The notes: generated by a model not told the origin, from the sequence alone. A stretch of DNA of 52,687 bases from Streptomyces sp. SID8352 (GCF_009862265.1 NZ_WWGX01000042.1:14993-67679); one strand, 5' to 3'. Counted from the first letter of the stretch, positions 1 to 8,519 are shown. A program made the numbers and translations.

Positions 1-1346
1 CCGCGGTGGGCATGGCCACCGCGGACGACGTGGGCCGGGCGGCCGCCCGGGCCGCCGAGGCGCAGCGCGCGTGGGCGGCGACCTCCCCCCAGCGGCGCGC
101 AGCCGTGCTGCGCAGGGCGGGCGAGCTGTTCACCGAGCACGCCGCCGAGATCGAGGAGTGGCTGGTCCGCGAGGCGGGGTCGGTGCGCGCCAAGGCCGCC
201 TTCGAGGCGGGGCTCGCGATCGGCGAGTGCTTCGAGTGCGCGGGCCTGCCCACGCATCCGCAGGGCGAGGTGCTCACCTCGGAGGAGGCCCGCTGGTCGC
301 TGGCCCGCCGCCGCCCGGCCGGTGTGGTCAGCGTGATCGCCCCGTTCAACTTCCCGCTCATCCTGGGCCTGCGCTCGGTCGCCCCGGCCCTGGCCCTGGG
401 CAACGCGGTGCTGCTCAAGCCCGACCCGCGCACCGCGGTGAGCGGCGGCGTGGTCATCGCCCGGATCTTCGAGGAGGCCGGGCTGCCCTCCGGGGTGCTG
501 CACCTGCTGCCGGGGGACGGCGCGGTCGGACAGGCCGTCGTCGAGGCGCCCGAGGTGCGGGTGGTCTCGTTCACCGGATCCACCCCGGTCGGCCGCGCCA
601 TCGGCGAGCGGGCCGGACGGCTGCTGAAGCGGGCCCATCTGGAGCTGGGCGGCAACAACGCGCTGGTGGTGCTGGAGGGCGCGGACGTCCGCAAGGCGGC
701 CTCGGCGGGCGCCTTCGGCACCTATCTGCACCAGGGCCAGATCTGTATGACCACCGGTCGCCACATCGTGCACGAGTCGCTGCTGAAGGAGTACACGGCC
801 CTGCTCGCGGCGAAGGCCGAGGCGCTGCCGGTGGGCGACCCGGCGCGCGAGGACGTGGCGCTCGGCCCGATCATCGACGGCCGCCAGCTCGACCGGGTGC
901 ACGGGATCGTCACCGACAGCGTGGCGGCGGGCGCCCGGATAGCCGCGGGCGGCAGGGCCGAGGGCGCCTGCTACCGCCCCACCGTGCTCAGCGGGGTCAC
1001 CACCGCCATGCCCGCCTGGCGCGAGGAGATCTTCGGCCCGGTCGCCCCCGTCCTCGGCTTCTCCACCCTCGACGAGGCGGCCCGTATCGTCGACGACTGC
1101 GAGTACGGCCTGTCCGTCGGCATCCTCGGCGACGTCGGCACGGCGATGCGGCTCGCGGACCGGATCGAGTCCGGCAAGGTCCACATCAACGAGCAGACGG
1201 TGAACGACGAGCCCAACGCCCCGTTCGGCGGGGTCAAGGCGTCCGGCACCGGTTCCCGGTTCGGCGGCGCGGCGGCCAACGTGGAGGCGTTCACCGAGAC
1301 CCAGTGGGTGACGGTCCGCCCCGACATCGCCGACTACCCGTTCTGA
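1..1346 (+). CDS. Aldehyde dehydrogenase, benzaldehyde/vanillin type (5' partial)
   Basis: NAD(P)-dependent oxidation of an aldehyde, probably aromatic, to the acid. The reading frame is open to the left edge, so the true N-terminus lies outside; the first visible GTG (position 6) is probably internal. The visible 446 residues hold the class hallmarks: the NAD-binding APFNFPL segment, the catalytic Glu in LELGGNN (codon 642-644), the nucleophile Cys in GQICMTTGR (codon 744-746), and the C-terminal EIFGPV and PFGGVKASG motifs. The gene lies 63 bp upstream of an aromatic-acid permease in the same direction, which suggests a small operon and favours an aromatic substrate. Family assignment is firm. 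The substrate is inferred from context and from resemblance to benzaldehyde/vanillin dehydrogenases. Confidence 0.9.
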   Translation, partial: AVGMATADDVGRAAARAAEAQRAWAATSPQRRAAVLRRAGELFTEHAAEIEEWLVREAGSVRAKAAFEAGLAIGECFECAGLPTHPQGEVLTSEEARWSLARRRPAGVVSVIAPFNFPLILGLRSVAPALALGNAVLLKPDPRTAVSGGVVIARIFEEAGLPSGVLHLLPGDGAVGQAVVEAPEVRVVSFTGSTPVGRAIGERAGRLLKRAHLELGGNNALVVLEGADVRKAASAGAFGTYLHQGQICMTTGRHIVHESLLKEYTALLAAKAEALPVGDPAREDVALGPIIDGRQLDRVHGIVTDSVAAGARIAAGGRAEGACYRPTVLSGVTTAMPAWREEIFGPVAPVLGFSTLDEAARIVDDCEYGLSVGILGDVGTAMRLADRIESGKVHINEQTVNDEPNAPFGGVKASGTGSRFGGAAANVEAFTETQWVTVRPDIADYPF

Positions 1347-1409
1347 CCGGCCCGGCGGGTCCGGCCGGCCCGGACCCGCTCCACACATCCGCCCCTAGGG
1401 AATGTCACC

Positions 1410-2663
1410 ATGGCCTCCGCCACCACCCCCGGCGCGCCCGCGCGGTCCGCCGGTACCGGGAGCAGCGCCTGGACCGTGGTCCTGTGCTGGATCACCGTCC
1501 TGCTTGAGGGATACGACCTCGTCGTCCTCGGCGCGATCATCCCCACCCTGCTCAAGACCCATCACCTCGGCATGACCACGGGCGACGCGACCACCATCGC
1601 GACGCTCTCCCTCGTCGGGGTGGCCATCGGCGCCGTCTGCGTCGGGCCGCTGGCCGACCGGCTGGGACGCCGCCTCCTGCTGATCGGCTCGGTGGTGGTG
1701 TTCTCGGTCCTCACCCTGCTGGTGCCGCTGGCCGACTCGGTCGCGATGTTCGCGGTGCTGCGCCTGCTCGCCGGACTGGGTCTCGGCGCCTGCATGCCGG
1801 TGTCGCTGACGATGATGGCCGAGCACATGCCGGTCCACCGCCGCGCGCGGGCCAGCACCCTGACGATGACCGGCTACCACACCGGCGCCGTGATCACCTC
1901 GCTGCTGGCCCTGCGGGTCGGCGACCACTGGGAGTCCCTGTTCTACGTCCTCGGCGCGGTGGGCCTGGCCGTGGCCGCCGTGCAGTGGTTCCGGCTGCCG
2001 GAGTCGGAGGCGTTCGTCCGGTCCCGGCGGGAGGGCGCGCGCCGGGTGCCGTTCACCGAGCTGCTCAAGCCGACCTACCTGCGCGCCGGCATCGGCGTCT
2101 GGGTCGCCTCGTTCATGGGCCTGCTGCTGGTGTACGGCCTGAACACCTGGCTGCCGAAGCTGATGAACGACGCCGGATACCCGGTCCCCACCGCCGTCAC
2201 CCAGCTGCTGGTGCTCAACGCCGGAGGTGTGGCCGGGCTGGTCCTGGGCGGCTACGTGGCCGACCGCAGGGGCATCAAGGGCACCACCCTGGGCTGGTTC
2301 GCCGTCTCGGTGGCCATGCTGGCGGCTCTCAGCCTCCGGATCGGCAGCGACCTCCTGCTCAACACGGTCATCTTCCTCACCGGCGTGTTCGTGTTCTCCG
2401 CGCAGGTCCTCGTCTACGCCTACGTCACCCACTTCTACCCGGCCTCGTTGCGCGGTACGGCGCTGGGTTCGGCGTCCGGGATCGGGCGTATCGGCTCCAT
2501 CGTCGGCCCGTCGATCACCGGAGCGCTGGTGGCGTCGGGGGTGGGCCACCCCTGGGGCTTCTACTTCTTCGCGGCGGTGGCGGTCCTCGGGTTCCTGGCC
2601 GTCCTGACCCTGCCGCGCGGGCCGTCCGGGTCCCCGGCCGAGGCGGGCGGCACCGCCGCCTGA
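1410..2663 (+). CDS. MFS transporter, aromatic acid:H+ symporter (AAHS) family
   Basis: Inner-membrane permease of 417 residues with about 12 hydrophobic segments. The first helix carries the AAHS signature GYDLVVLGAIIPTLL (around residues 32-46), with the acidic Asp characteristic of BenK/PcaK-type aromatic acid importers. The loop after helix 2 has the MFS motif GPLADRLGRR. The ATG at 1410 is preceded by AGGGA about 8 bases upstream. It follows the aldehyde dehydrogenase gene by 63 bp and likely imports an aromatic acid or related compound handled by the same pathway. Ring-cleavage genes are not in the window, so the substrate is open. A GC-rich hairpin follows the stop. Confidence 0.88.
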   Translation: MASATTPGAPARSAGTGSSAWTVVLCWITVLLEGYDLVVLGAIIPTLLKTHHLGMTTGDATTIATLSLVGVAIGAVCVGPLADRLGRRLLLIGSVVVFSVLTLLVPLADSVAMFAVLRLLAGLGLGACMPVSLTMMAEHMPVHRRARASTLTMTGYHTGAVITSLLALRVGDHWESLFYVLGAVGLAVAAVQWFRLPESEAFVRSRREGARRVPFTELLKPTYLRAGIGVWVASFMGLLLVYGLNTWLPKLMNDAGYPVPTAVTQLLVLNAGGVAGLVLGGYVADRRGIKGTTLGWFAVSVAMLAALSLRIGSDLLLNTVIFLTGVFVFSAQVLVYAYVTHFYPASLRGTALGSASGIGRIGSIVGPSITGALVASGVGHPWGFYFFAAVAVLGFLAVLTLPRGPSGSPAEAGGTAA

Positions 2664-2690
2664 CCGCACACGGCACACCGCACACGGAAC

Positions 2691-2720
2691 GGGAGCAGCC
2701 GGGCCTCGCCCGCTGCTCCC
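2691..2720. terminator. Hairpin terminator after the MFS gene
   Basis: A 9-bp perfect stem (2691-2699 with 2712-2720, GGGAGCAGC/GCTGCTCCC) encloses a GC-rich loop that can pair further with one bulge. It lies 28 bp past the permease stop and before the convergent PepSY gene. No U-tract follows, which is usual for actinomycete terminators. Confidence 0.6.
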
Positions 2721-2836
2721 GCGCTGTGTGTGGTGCGCGATGCCTGTGGTGCTCCCCGCGTTTCACGCGGGTCGCATGTGCCGTGCGTGCGGCGTGTGCC
2801 GGCTGCCGCGCCGGTCCGCGCGATGCGGTCCCGCGG

Positions 2837-3583
2837 TCAGTCGCTGTCGGTGTCCTCGCCCAGGACCTTGCCGTTGGCGGCGTCGACGTCGACGGTGGTC
2901 TTGTCCCAGGTGTCGGTGGAGACGACGTCCACGGCCCAGATGACCTGCTGGGAGTCGTTCTCCTCCAGCTCGACCTCGGTGACGGTGCCCTTGGTCTTGT
3001 CGGTGGCGGCCTTGACGGCCTGCTGCGGGGTCTCGGTGGCCTTCTTCAGCCGGTCGGCGGTGCGGGTCCTGTCGTCGGCGCTCTGGTCGCCCTCGGCCTG
3101 GGAGCGGAACACCTTGCCGCTCACCGCGTCGACGTCGACCCGGTGCACGGCGCCGTCGGAGGTGGCGACCTTGGCCTCCCACTCGGGAGCGCCCTTGCTG
3201 GGGGCCGGGTTGGGGGTGCTCGGGCTGGGCGAGCCGGTGGTGGCGGTGGCCTCGTCGGAGGTCCGCTTCAGCTCGATGCTCACCAGCTTGCTGTCGGGCA
3301 CCTCCTTGACGGCGGCGTCGGCGGCCTTGTCCCAGGTGACCTTGGCCATCGGGACCAGTGCCTTGCGCTCCTCCTGGTCCTTGTCCATGGACGGCGAGGC
3401 GGAGGTGGGGGACGCGGAGGCGGTGCCGGTCCCGCTGGGGGAACCGGTCGGGGCCGCCTCGGCGACGCTCGAACGGTCGGTGTCGGCGTTGTCCGTGCAG
3501 GCCGTCAGCAGGAGGGTGGAGGCGCCCAGGGCACCCAGCACGGCCAGGGAACGGAGTCGGGGAAGTCGTCGCGCAGAGCTCAT
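2837..3583 (-). CDS. PepSY-domain lipoprotein
   Basis: A 248-residue exported protein. It opens with an Arg-rich n-region, a hydrophobic stretch and a lipobox ending LLTAC (Cys29), so it should be lipid-anchored on the outer face of the membrane. After a Ser/Thr/Pro-rich linker it carries two PepSY-like repeats (roughly residues 85-160 and 170-245), each with the pattern of acidic strands and D-x-x-x-G-K-V (DAVSGKVFR and DAANGKVLG). PepSY domains are thought to bind or inhibit proteases or act in the periplasm or cell wall. The partner here is unknown. The ATG is preceded by GGAG. It stands alone, between the permease and the snapalysin regulator. Confidence 0.85.
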   Translation of the reverse strand: MSSARRLPRLRSLAVLGALGASTLLLTACTDNADTDRSSVAEAAPTGSPSGTGTASASPTSASPSMDKDQEERKALVPMAKVTWDKAADAAVKEVPDSKLVSIELKRTSDEATATTGSPSPSTPNPAPSKGAPEWEAKVATSDGAVHRVDVDAVSGKVFRSQAEGDQSADDRTRTADRLKKATETPQQAVKAATDKTKGTVTEVELEENDSQQVIWAVDVVSTDTWDKTTVDVDAANGKVLGEDTDSD

Positions 3584-3712
3584 GATGCTCTCCGTAACCA
3601 GGCGTCCCGGCCCCCATTCCGGTTCGCCCGGACAACCACCGGTTTGGCCCTGCGGGCGGCGGCGGCGACCGGGCGGCCGGTGCCGGAGCGGTGCCCGAGT
3701 CCTCGCACCGGA

Positions 3713-3769
3713 ACCGGTCCTTCACGCCGGGACCGGTCCATCGCGCCGAGGTCGGTCCATCGCGGCGGG
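3713..3769. repeat. Three tandem 19-bp units
   Basis: Units at 3713-3731, 3732-3750 and 3751-3769 share the core CGGTCC(A/T)TC(A/G)CG(C/G)CG and are abutted without spacers. They sit in the 272-bp gap between the PepSY lipoprotein start and the LysR gene stop, so they could be upstream regulatory DNA of the lipoprotein gene. No protein-coding signal is seen in this gap. Confidence 0.55.
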
Positions 3770-3855
3770 GCAGGGCCCCCGGCCCGGGTCCCTGCCCGTA
3801 CCGGGTCCCTCCCGGTCCCGCGGCCCGACGGCGCGGACTCGGTCGGCGGACGCGG

Positions 3856-4836
3856 TCAGCGGGCCCGGACGAACTCCGTGCGGTCGCCCGGCACCGGGGG
3901 CCGCGGGGCCACCGTCCGCGGGCCGGGGCCCTCCAGCCAGTCCCGGTAGGCGCGGGACTCGCGGGCCACCTCCCAGTACGCCTCCGCCAGCGCCGGGAAG
4001 ACGGCGTCCAGTTCGTCCCGGGTGCGGGCGGCGAGCAGCAGGCGCACGCCGAGCGGGTCGCCGTCCAGGCGCCGCACCGCCGTGTCGGGGCGGGACTGGG
4101 AGCTGGGCTGGCAGACGGTGACCACCTCGCCGGTGGCGACCAAGGAGGCGGCGGTGTGGTAGTCGCCGTGCAGGACCCTGGGGTCGATGCCGACGGCGCG
4201 CAGCACCCGGTGCACCCCGTCCCATTCACCGTCCACCGTGGGGTCGACCATCCAGCGGTCCTCCGCGAGGTCCGCCAAGCGGACGACGGGGTGCCCGGCG
4301 GCCGGGTGGTCGGCGGGCAGCATCACGAACTGCGGCTCGCGCTCGACCAGGACCCGCACCCGCAGCGCCTCGGGCATCTGCAGGGGGCAGCCCTCCACCT
4401 CGTGCACGAAGGCCACGTCCAGTTGCCCGTCGGCGACCCGGCCGAGCAGCGCGTTGGCGGAGACGTCCATCTGGAGGGTGGGCTCCAGTCCGGGGTGGCG
4501 CAGCCGCCGCAGCCAGCCGGCCAGGGCGCGGCTGGCGGTGGAGCCGACGCGCAGCCGGCTTTCCCCGCCGGCCGCGGCGGCGCGGGCCTCGCGCACCAGG
4601 GTGCGCATGTCGGCGACGAGCGGGCGGGCCCGGCCGAGGACGGTCCGGCCGAGCGGGGTCGGGCGGCAGCCGGTGCGCCCGCGGTCGAACAGCGGTCCTC
4701 CCAGGGCTTGTTCGATACGGCTCAACTGGGTGCTCAACGTGGGCTGGGCGACGCCCAGTTGGCGTGCCGCACGGTGCAGGCTGCCCGCGTCGGCGATGGC
4801 GCACAGCGCGCGTAGGTGCCTCACATCCAGCTCCAT
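3856..4836 (-). CDS. snpR: LysR-family regulator, probable activator of snapalysin (SnpR/MprR type)
   Basis: A 326-residue LysR regulator. The N-terminal winged HTH (residues 1-60) reads MELDVRHLRALCAIADAGSL followed by AARQLGVAQPTLSTQLSRIE, the standard LysR recognition helix. The remainder is the effector-binding domain. It is transcribed divergently from the snapalysin gene with 326 bp between starts, the arrangement known for snpR-snpA in Streptomyces, where the LysR protein activates the protease gene. A perfect dyad with T-N11-A spacing lies in the intergenic region (5059-5075). The gene name is inferred from family plus context. The ATG at 4836 fits the usual LysR N-terminus. Confidence 0.87.
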   Translation of the reverse strand: MELDVRHLRALCAIADAGSLHRAARQLGVAQPTLSTQLSRIEQALGGPLFDRGRTGCRPTPLGRTVLGRARPLVADMRTLVREARAAAAGGESRLRVGSTASRALAGWLRRLRHPGLEPTLQMDVSANALLGRVADGQLDVAFVHEVEGCPLQMPEALRVRVLVEREPQFVMLPADHPAAGHPVVRLADLAEDRWMVDPTVDGEWDGVHRVLRAVGIDPRVLHGDYHTAASLVATGEVVTVCQPSSQSRPDTAVRRLDGDPLGVRLLLAARTRDELDAVFPALAEAYWEVARESRAYRDWLEGPGPRTVAPRPPVPGDRTEFVRAR

Positions 4837-5162
4837 GCAGGGAGCGTAGAGCGGAACAGAACGTTGCGCCAGGTGAACAAAACGCTGCGGAACAGGGCGA
4901 GTTCAGCAGTCCGACCGAAGCCGCCGGGTACCGTCCGAGGAGGTGCGGAACGGAATCCGGACAGGGTTCGGAGCGGGCTCCGGGAGCGGGCGCGGAAGGG
5001 GTGCGGGGCCGCCGGGGAAGGGGAGCGGGGCGGGGGCGGGGCCGGTACGGGGCGGGGTGATAGCCCCGTGCTATCGGTTGTTGCCATCATCCCAGGGCCC
5101 GGGTGCGCACCCCAAACTCACCGGTGACGACTTCTCCCCACTCCCCCACTTGGAGTCCTCGC
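4837..5162. promoter_or_regulatory. Divergent promoter region of LysR gene and snapalysin gene
   Basis: This 326-bp gene-free stretch must hold both promoters. Near the LysR start the DNA is comparatively AT-rich (AACAGAACGTTG, AACAAAACGCTG, GGAACAGGG), unlike the rest. A GC-rich G-run block follows (about 4975-5058), then the 5059-5075 dyad and about 88 bp of snapalysin leader. No third gene is supported. Confidence 0.6.
5059..5075. promoter_or_regulatory. Putative LysR operator GATAGC-N5-GCTATC
   Basis: A perfect interrupted palindrome, GATAGC CCCGT GCTATC, contains the LysR-type T-N11-A spacing (T at 5061, A at 5073). It is 87 bp upstream of the snapalysin ATG and 222 bp upstream of the LysR start, suitable for activation of the protease promoter. 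Confidence 0.6.
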
Positions 5163-5849
5163 ATGCGGATCACCCTGCCCCTGCTGTCCACCGCCGTCGG
5201 TCTCGGTCTGACGGTCGCCGTGCTCGGCACCGGCCCGGCCGCGGTCGCCTCCGCGCCCCAGCAGCACGAAGTGGCGCACTCCGCCTACCTGTCGACGTCG
5301 GCCAAGGCCGACAACGCCGGCAACCAGGCGTTCTTCGAGGCGGTCCTGAAGTCCGTCGCGAAGCGCCAGGCGAACGCCCCGGGCGCGCCGAGCGCGGCGG
5401 CGGCCGTCACCGTGTACTACAGCGCCGCGAACGCCCCGACCTTCCGCACCCAGATAGCCCGCTCCGCCCAGATCTGGAACAGCTCGGTCTCCAACGTGCG
5501 GCTGGCGGAGCGCAGCTCGGGCGCCGACTTCACGTACTACGAGGGCAACGACTCCCGTGGTTCGTACGCCTCCACCAACATGCACGGGAAGGGCTACATC
5601 TTCCTGGACTACCGGCAGAACCAGCAGTACGACTCGACCCGTGTCACCGCCCACGAGACGGGCCACGTGCTCGGTCTGCCGGACCGCTACTCCGGGCCGT
5701 GCAGCGAGCTGATGTCCGGCGGCGGCCCCGGCCCCTCCTGCACCAACCCGTACCCGAACGCCACCGAGAGCGCCCGGGTGAACCAGCTCTGGGCCAACGG
5801 CTTCGCCGCGGCCCTCGACAAGGCGCTGGAGAAGAGCGCCCAGCGCTGA
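5163..5849 (+). CDS. snpA: Snapalysin, secreted small neutral metalloprotease (M7)
   Basis: Extracellular zinc endopeptidase of family M7, 228 residues. A Sec signal peptide covers about residues 1-31 (hydrophobic core, likely cleavage after AVASA), followed by a short propeptide and the catalytic domain. The metzincin-like zinc motif [11 protein letters not shown] is at residues 164-174, giving two His and Asp174 as ligands and Glu165 as catalytic base. Two Cys (in SGPCSEL and GPSCTNP) can form the disulphide found in the family. The ATG at 5163 was preferred to an in-frame ATG 60 bp upstream because it begins a canonical signal peptide. The divergent LysR gene is its expected activator. Confidence 0.93.
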   Translation: MRITLPLLSTAVGLGLTVAVLGTGPAAVASAPQQHEVAHSAYLSTSAKADNAGNQAFFEAVLKSVAKRQANAPGAPSAAAAVTVYYSAANAPTFRTQIARSAQIWNSSVSNVRLAERSSGADFTYYEGNDSRGSYASTNMHGKGYIFLDYRQNQQYDSTRVTAHETGHVLGLPDRYSGPCSELMSGGGPGPSCTNPYPNATESARVNQLWANGFAAALDKALEKSAQR

Positions 5850-5864
5850 TCCGCGTCACCGTGT

Positions 5865-5902
5865 GTGAGCGGGGGAGGTCCTGCCGGGCCTCCCCCGCTC
5901 AC
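5865..5902. terminator. Bidirectional hairpin terminator, snapalysin / cbiZ
   Basis: A perfect 14-bp stem (5865-5878 with 5889-5902) has a 10-base loop. It starts 15 bp after the snapalysin stop, and its right arm contains the stop codon of the convergent cbiZ gene (5899-5901), so one structure can serve both genes. Confidence 0.8.
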
Positions 5903-6588
5903 GCGTGCCGCGGGCCGGCGGGCAGGGCGGCCCGGACGGCTCCGTGCACGGCCCGGGCCAGCCGGGCCCCCCACAGGGAGCGCGGTCCGGCGAAGGCATG
6001 GGTCTCTCCCCCGGCGTACGGGGCACGGGCGGCCACGCAGACGGCGTCCGTCGGGGTGCCGGAGCAGTCGTGGCCGGACTCCACCAACGCCTGGACCTTG
6101 GCCTCGGTGGCGGTGATCACCGCGTTGACCAGGGCGGCGTCGGTCAGGGCGACCGGCAGCGCGGCGACGATGTTGATGGTGCCGGGCAGGACCGCCCCCG
6201 CCCCCTCCCCGGGGGCGGCGGCCCAGCCGCGCACCGAGATCCCGGCGGTGGCGAAGGCCTCCGCACCGCCGTCCCCGGCCCGGCCGGGGTCGGCCACCTC
6301 GGCGGCGGTCATCAGACCCACGCCGGGCCCCTCGGCACCGGCGGCACGGGCCAGCCCCGCCAGGTGCCGGGCGGGGTCGGTGCGCCGGTAGCCGTGGGCG
6401 ACCTGGGCGTTGAGCACCCAGGCGCGCTCGCCCGTGCCGCCGCCCAGCACCGCGCTGCTGACCATCCGCCAGCCGGGACCGGGCCGCCACAGCAGGGCGT
6501 GCAGCCGCTCGCCGTCCTCGTCGCGGGTCAGGTGCTCCAGGGTCAGCGGGCGGTGCCCGGTTCGGGGCGGGGGCAGCGGGACGGGCAC
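5899..6588 (-). CDS. cbiZ: Adenosylcobinamide amidohydrolase (CbiZ)
   Basis: A 229-residue protein matching the CbiZ family, which cleaves the aminopropanol side chain of adenosylcobinamide to give adenosylcobyric acid for cobamide salvage. Recognisable segments are VLNAQV near residue 60, GTINIVAALPVALTDAALVNAVITATEAKVQAL (about 137-169), and CSGTPTDAVCVAA with a following YAGGETHAFAGP. No signal peptide is present, so it should be cytoplasmic. The GTG at 6588 is the longest sensible start; later starts would cut the conserved N-terminal strand. No other cobalamin gene lies nearby, so it is a stand-alone salvage gene in this window. Confidence 0.85.
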   Translation of the reverse strand: MPVPLPPPRTGHRPLTLEHLTRDEDGERLHALLWRPGPGWRMVSSAVLGGGTGERAWVLNAQVAHGYRRTDPARHLAGLARAAGAEGPGVGLMTAAEVADPGRAGDGGAEAFATAGISVRGWAAAPGEGAGAVLPGTINIVAALPVALTDAALVNAVITATEAKVQALVESGHDCSGTPTDAVCVAARAPYAGGETHAFAGPRSLWGARLARAVHGAVRAALPAGPRHA

Positions 6589-6782
6589 CGGCGGGGACTC
6601 CTTGCGGCGGTCGGGGGCGGTCCGGGTGACCGGCCGATCCTACTCAGCGGCGCCGGGCGCCCCCGGACCGGTGGCCGCCCGGCGCGGGCCGGGCGCACCG
6701 GTGGTCGACCGCGCCCCGCACGCCCCGCGCCCGGCCGCCCGGGTACCCCCGGGGCTCCCGGGCGCCACGGGGCGCGGGCGGG

Positions 6783-7982
6783 TCACTCCTGGCCGAGCCA
6801 GAGGTCGGGGCCGAAGACCTCGTAGTGGACGGAGCGCGCGGGCACGCCCCGGCGCAGCAGGTCGCCGCGGACGGCGCGCATGAACGGCACGGGGCCGCAG
6901 AGGTAGACGGTGACGTCCTCGGGCAGGTCGACGTCCGCCAGTTCGGCGCGGCCGGTGCGGGCGCCGTCGGGGGCGTTCCGGCCCGGCTCCTCGTACCAGA
7001 GGTGCAGGCGGCTGCCGGGGAGGGCCGCGACCAGGCCGAGGTGCTCCTCGCGGTGGGCGTGGTCGGCGGGGGTTCGGTCGGCGTGGACGACGGTCACCGG
7101 GCGGGTGGTGCCGGTGGTGTGCAGATGGTCCAGCATGGCCAGCATGGGGGTGACGCCGATGCCGGCGGAGGCCAGCAGCAGGGGGCCGCCGCCGTCGGCC
7201 AGGGCCAGGTCGCCGAAGGGGGCGGAGACGTCGAGCACGTCACCGGCGCGGGCCCGGGAGTGCAGCCAGGTGGAGACCTCGCCGTCCGGCCGCCCGTCGC
7301 CCGTGACGCGCTTGACGGTGATCCGCCACTCGGGGCGGCCCGGTGCCGAGGAGAGGCTGTACTGGCGTATCTGGCGGGAGCCGTCGGGCAGTTCGGAGCG
7401 GACGCTGACGTACTGGCCGGGGCTGAAGGGCCGGACGGGGCCGCCGTCGGCGGGGCGCAGCACGAAGGAGACGGCGTCGGGGGTCTGCTCGTCCCGCTCG
7501 ACGATCTCCATGCCCTGCCAGACCTCGCCCTCCGCGACGCGGGTGCGCTGGTACAGCTCCGCCTCGATGGCCATGAGCGCGTTGGCCATCAGCCAGTACA
7601 CCTCGTCCCACGCGGCGGCGACCTCGGGGGTGACGGCGTCCCCGAGCACCTCCGCGATGGCGGCGAACAGATGACGGTGGACGATCTTGTACTGGTCGGA
7701 GGTGATGCCGAGGGAGGCGTGCTTGTGCGCGATCCGGGCGAGCAGGGCGTCCGGACGGGCGCCGGGGTCGCCGACCAGCATGCCGGCGAAGGCCGCGATG
7801 GATCCGGCGAGCGCCTTCTGCTGTTCCCCGTTGGCCTGGTTGCCCCGGTTGAAGAGGTCTCTCAGCAGTTCGGGGTGGGCGGCGAACAGCTTCCGGTAGA
7901 ACAGTTCGGTGATGTCACCGATGGCGGCTCCGACCGCCGGAAGGGTGGCCCGGACCACGGGGACGGACTGTTCGGAGAGCAC
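6783..7982 (-). CDS. hmp: Flavohaemoprotein, nitric oxide dioxygenase
   Basis: A 399-residue Hmp that converts NO and O2 to nitrate using NAD(P)H. The globin domain (about 1-140) has the proximal His in IAHKHASLGI. The FAD domain shows RQYSLSSAP (the R-x-Y-S motif), and the NAD domain shows LLASAGIGVTPMLAML and a C-terminal YLCGPVPFM and EVFGPDLW. The GTG at 7982 is chosen because AAAGGAG lies 5 bases upstream, which gives the family's usual length. An NsrR-type operator sits 13 bp upstream of the start (7995-8017), and the nsrR gene is immediately upstream in the same direction, so induction by NO through NsrR is expected. Confidence 0.96.
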   Translation of the reverse strand: MLSEQSVPVVRATLPAVGAAIGDITELFYRKLFAAHPELLRDLFNRGNQANGEQQKALAGSIAAFAGMLVGDPGARPDALLARIAHKHASLGITSDQYKIVHRHLFAAIAEVLGDAVTPEVAAAWDEVYWLMANALMAIEAELYQRTRVAEGEVWQGMEIVERDEQTPDAVSFVLRPADGGPVRPFSPGQYVSVRSELPDGSRQIRQYSLSSAPGRPEWRITVKRVTGDGRPDGEVSTWLHSRARAGDVLDVSAPFGDLALADGGGPLLLASAGIGVTPMLAMLDHLHTTGTTRPVTVVHADRTPADHAHREEHLGLVAALPGSRLHLWYEEPGRNAPDGARTGRAELADVDLPEDVTVYLCGPVPFMRAVRGDLLRRGVPARSVHYEVFGPDLWLGQE

Positions 7983-7994
7983 GGGGACTCCTTT

Positions 7995-8017
7995 AATTGG
8001 TAGATGATATTCGCATT
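7995..8017. promoter_or_regulatory. NsrR operator upstream of hmp
   Basis: A 23-bp imperfect 11-1-11 inverted repeat, centred on 8006 (AATTGGTAGAT/g/ATATTCGCATT), has 7 of 11 positions symmetric. It closely resembles the NsrR sites described upstream of hmpA in Streptomyces coelicolor. It is conspicuously AT-rich for this genome and lies between the nsrR stop and the hmp ribosome binding site. Confidence 0.82.
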
Positions 8018-8056
8018 TTGGCCCACAGGGCGGCACCGGCCGGACCGGCGGGCCCG

Positions 8057-8503
8057 TCAGCCGGGCGGACGCCGGGTCAGGCCGAGGAGGACCGGACCGG
8101 TGGGAGAGGACACCAGGTCGTCGACGGTGAGCGGGTCGAGCGCGGCGTAGAACGCCTCCTGGGCGGAGCGCAGCGCGGTGCGCAGCCGGCAGGCGGCGCG
8201 CAGCGGGCACGGCTCGCTCCCCTCGCAGGCGACGACCTCGCCGTCGCCCTCCAGCTCGCGCACCAGCCAGCCCACGGAGGCGCGCCGGCCCAGCTCGGTC
8301 AGGGTCAGCCCGCCGCCGCGTCCGCGCCGCGCCTCCACCACACCCAGGTGCTGGAGCCGCGTGATGGCCTTCGCCATGTGCGTGTACGGCACGCCCACGG
8401 CCTCGGCCACCTCCCGGGTGGCCAGAGGGTCGTCACCGTCTCCCACGACCGCCAGGCGCATCACGGAACGCAGCGCCAGGTCGGTGAACTTCGTCATCCG
8501 CAC
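8057..8503 (-). CDS. nsrR: Rrf2-family [4Fe-4S] NO sensor repressor NsrR
   Basis: A 148-residue Rrf2 regulator. With the GTG at 8503 as start, the N-terminus reads MRMTKFTDLALR. Asp8 and Cys93, Cys99 and Cys105 (C-x5-C-x5-C) then fall at exactly the positions of the cluster ligands known for S. coelicolor NsrR, which supports both the start and the function. The HTH covers about residues 28-60. It represses NO-detoxification genes until its cluster is nitrosylated. It lies upstream of hmp with a 74-bp gap, and a second operator-like repeat lies just upstream of its own start, suggesting autoregulation. Confidence 0.95.
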   Translation of the reverse strand: MRMTKFTDLALRSVMRLAVVGDGDDPLATREVAEAVGVPYTHMAKAITRLQHLGVVEARRGRGGGLTLTELGRRASVGWLVRELEGDGEVVACEGSEPCPLRAACRLRTALRSAQEAFYAALDPLTVDDLVSSPTGPVLLGLTRRPPG

Positions 8504-8519
8504 GTCCAGGACGCTATCA

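Noticed and set aside
1..5162. LysR gene as regulator of the aldehyde dehydrogenase and aromatic permease
   Set aside because: The LysR gene is divergent from snapalysin, matching the snpR-snpA pair, and is separated from the permease by the PepSY gene.
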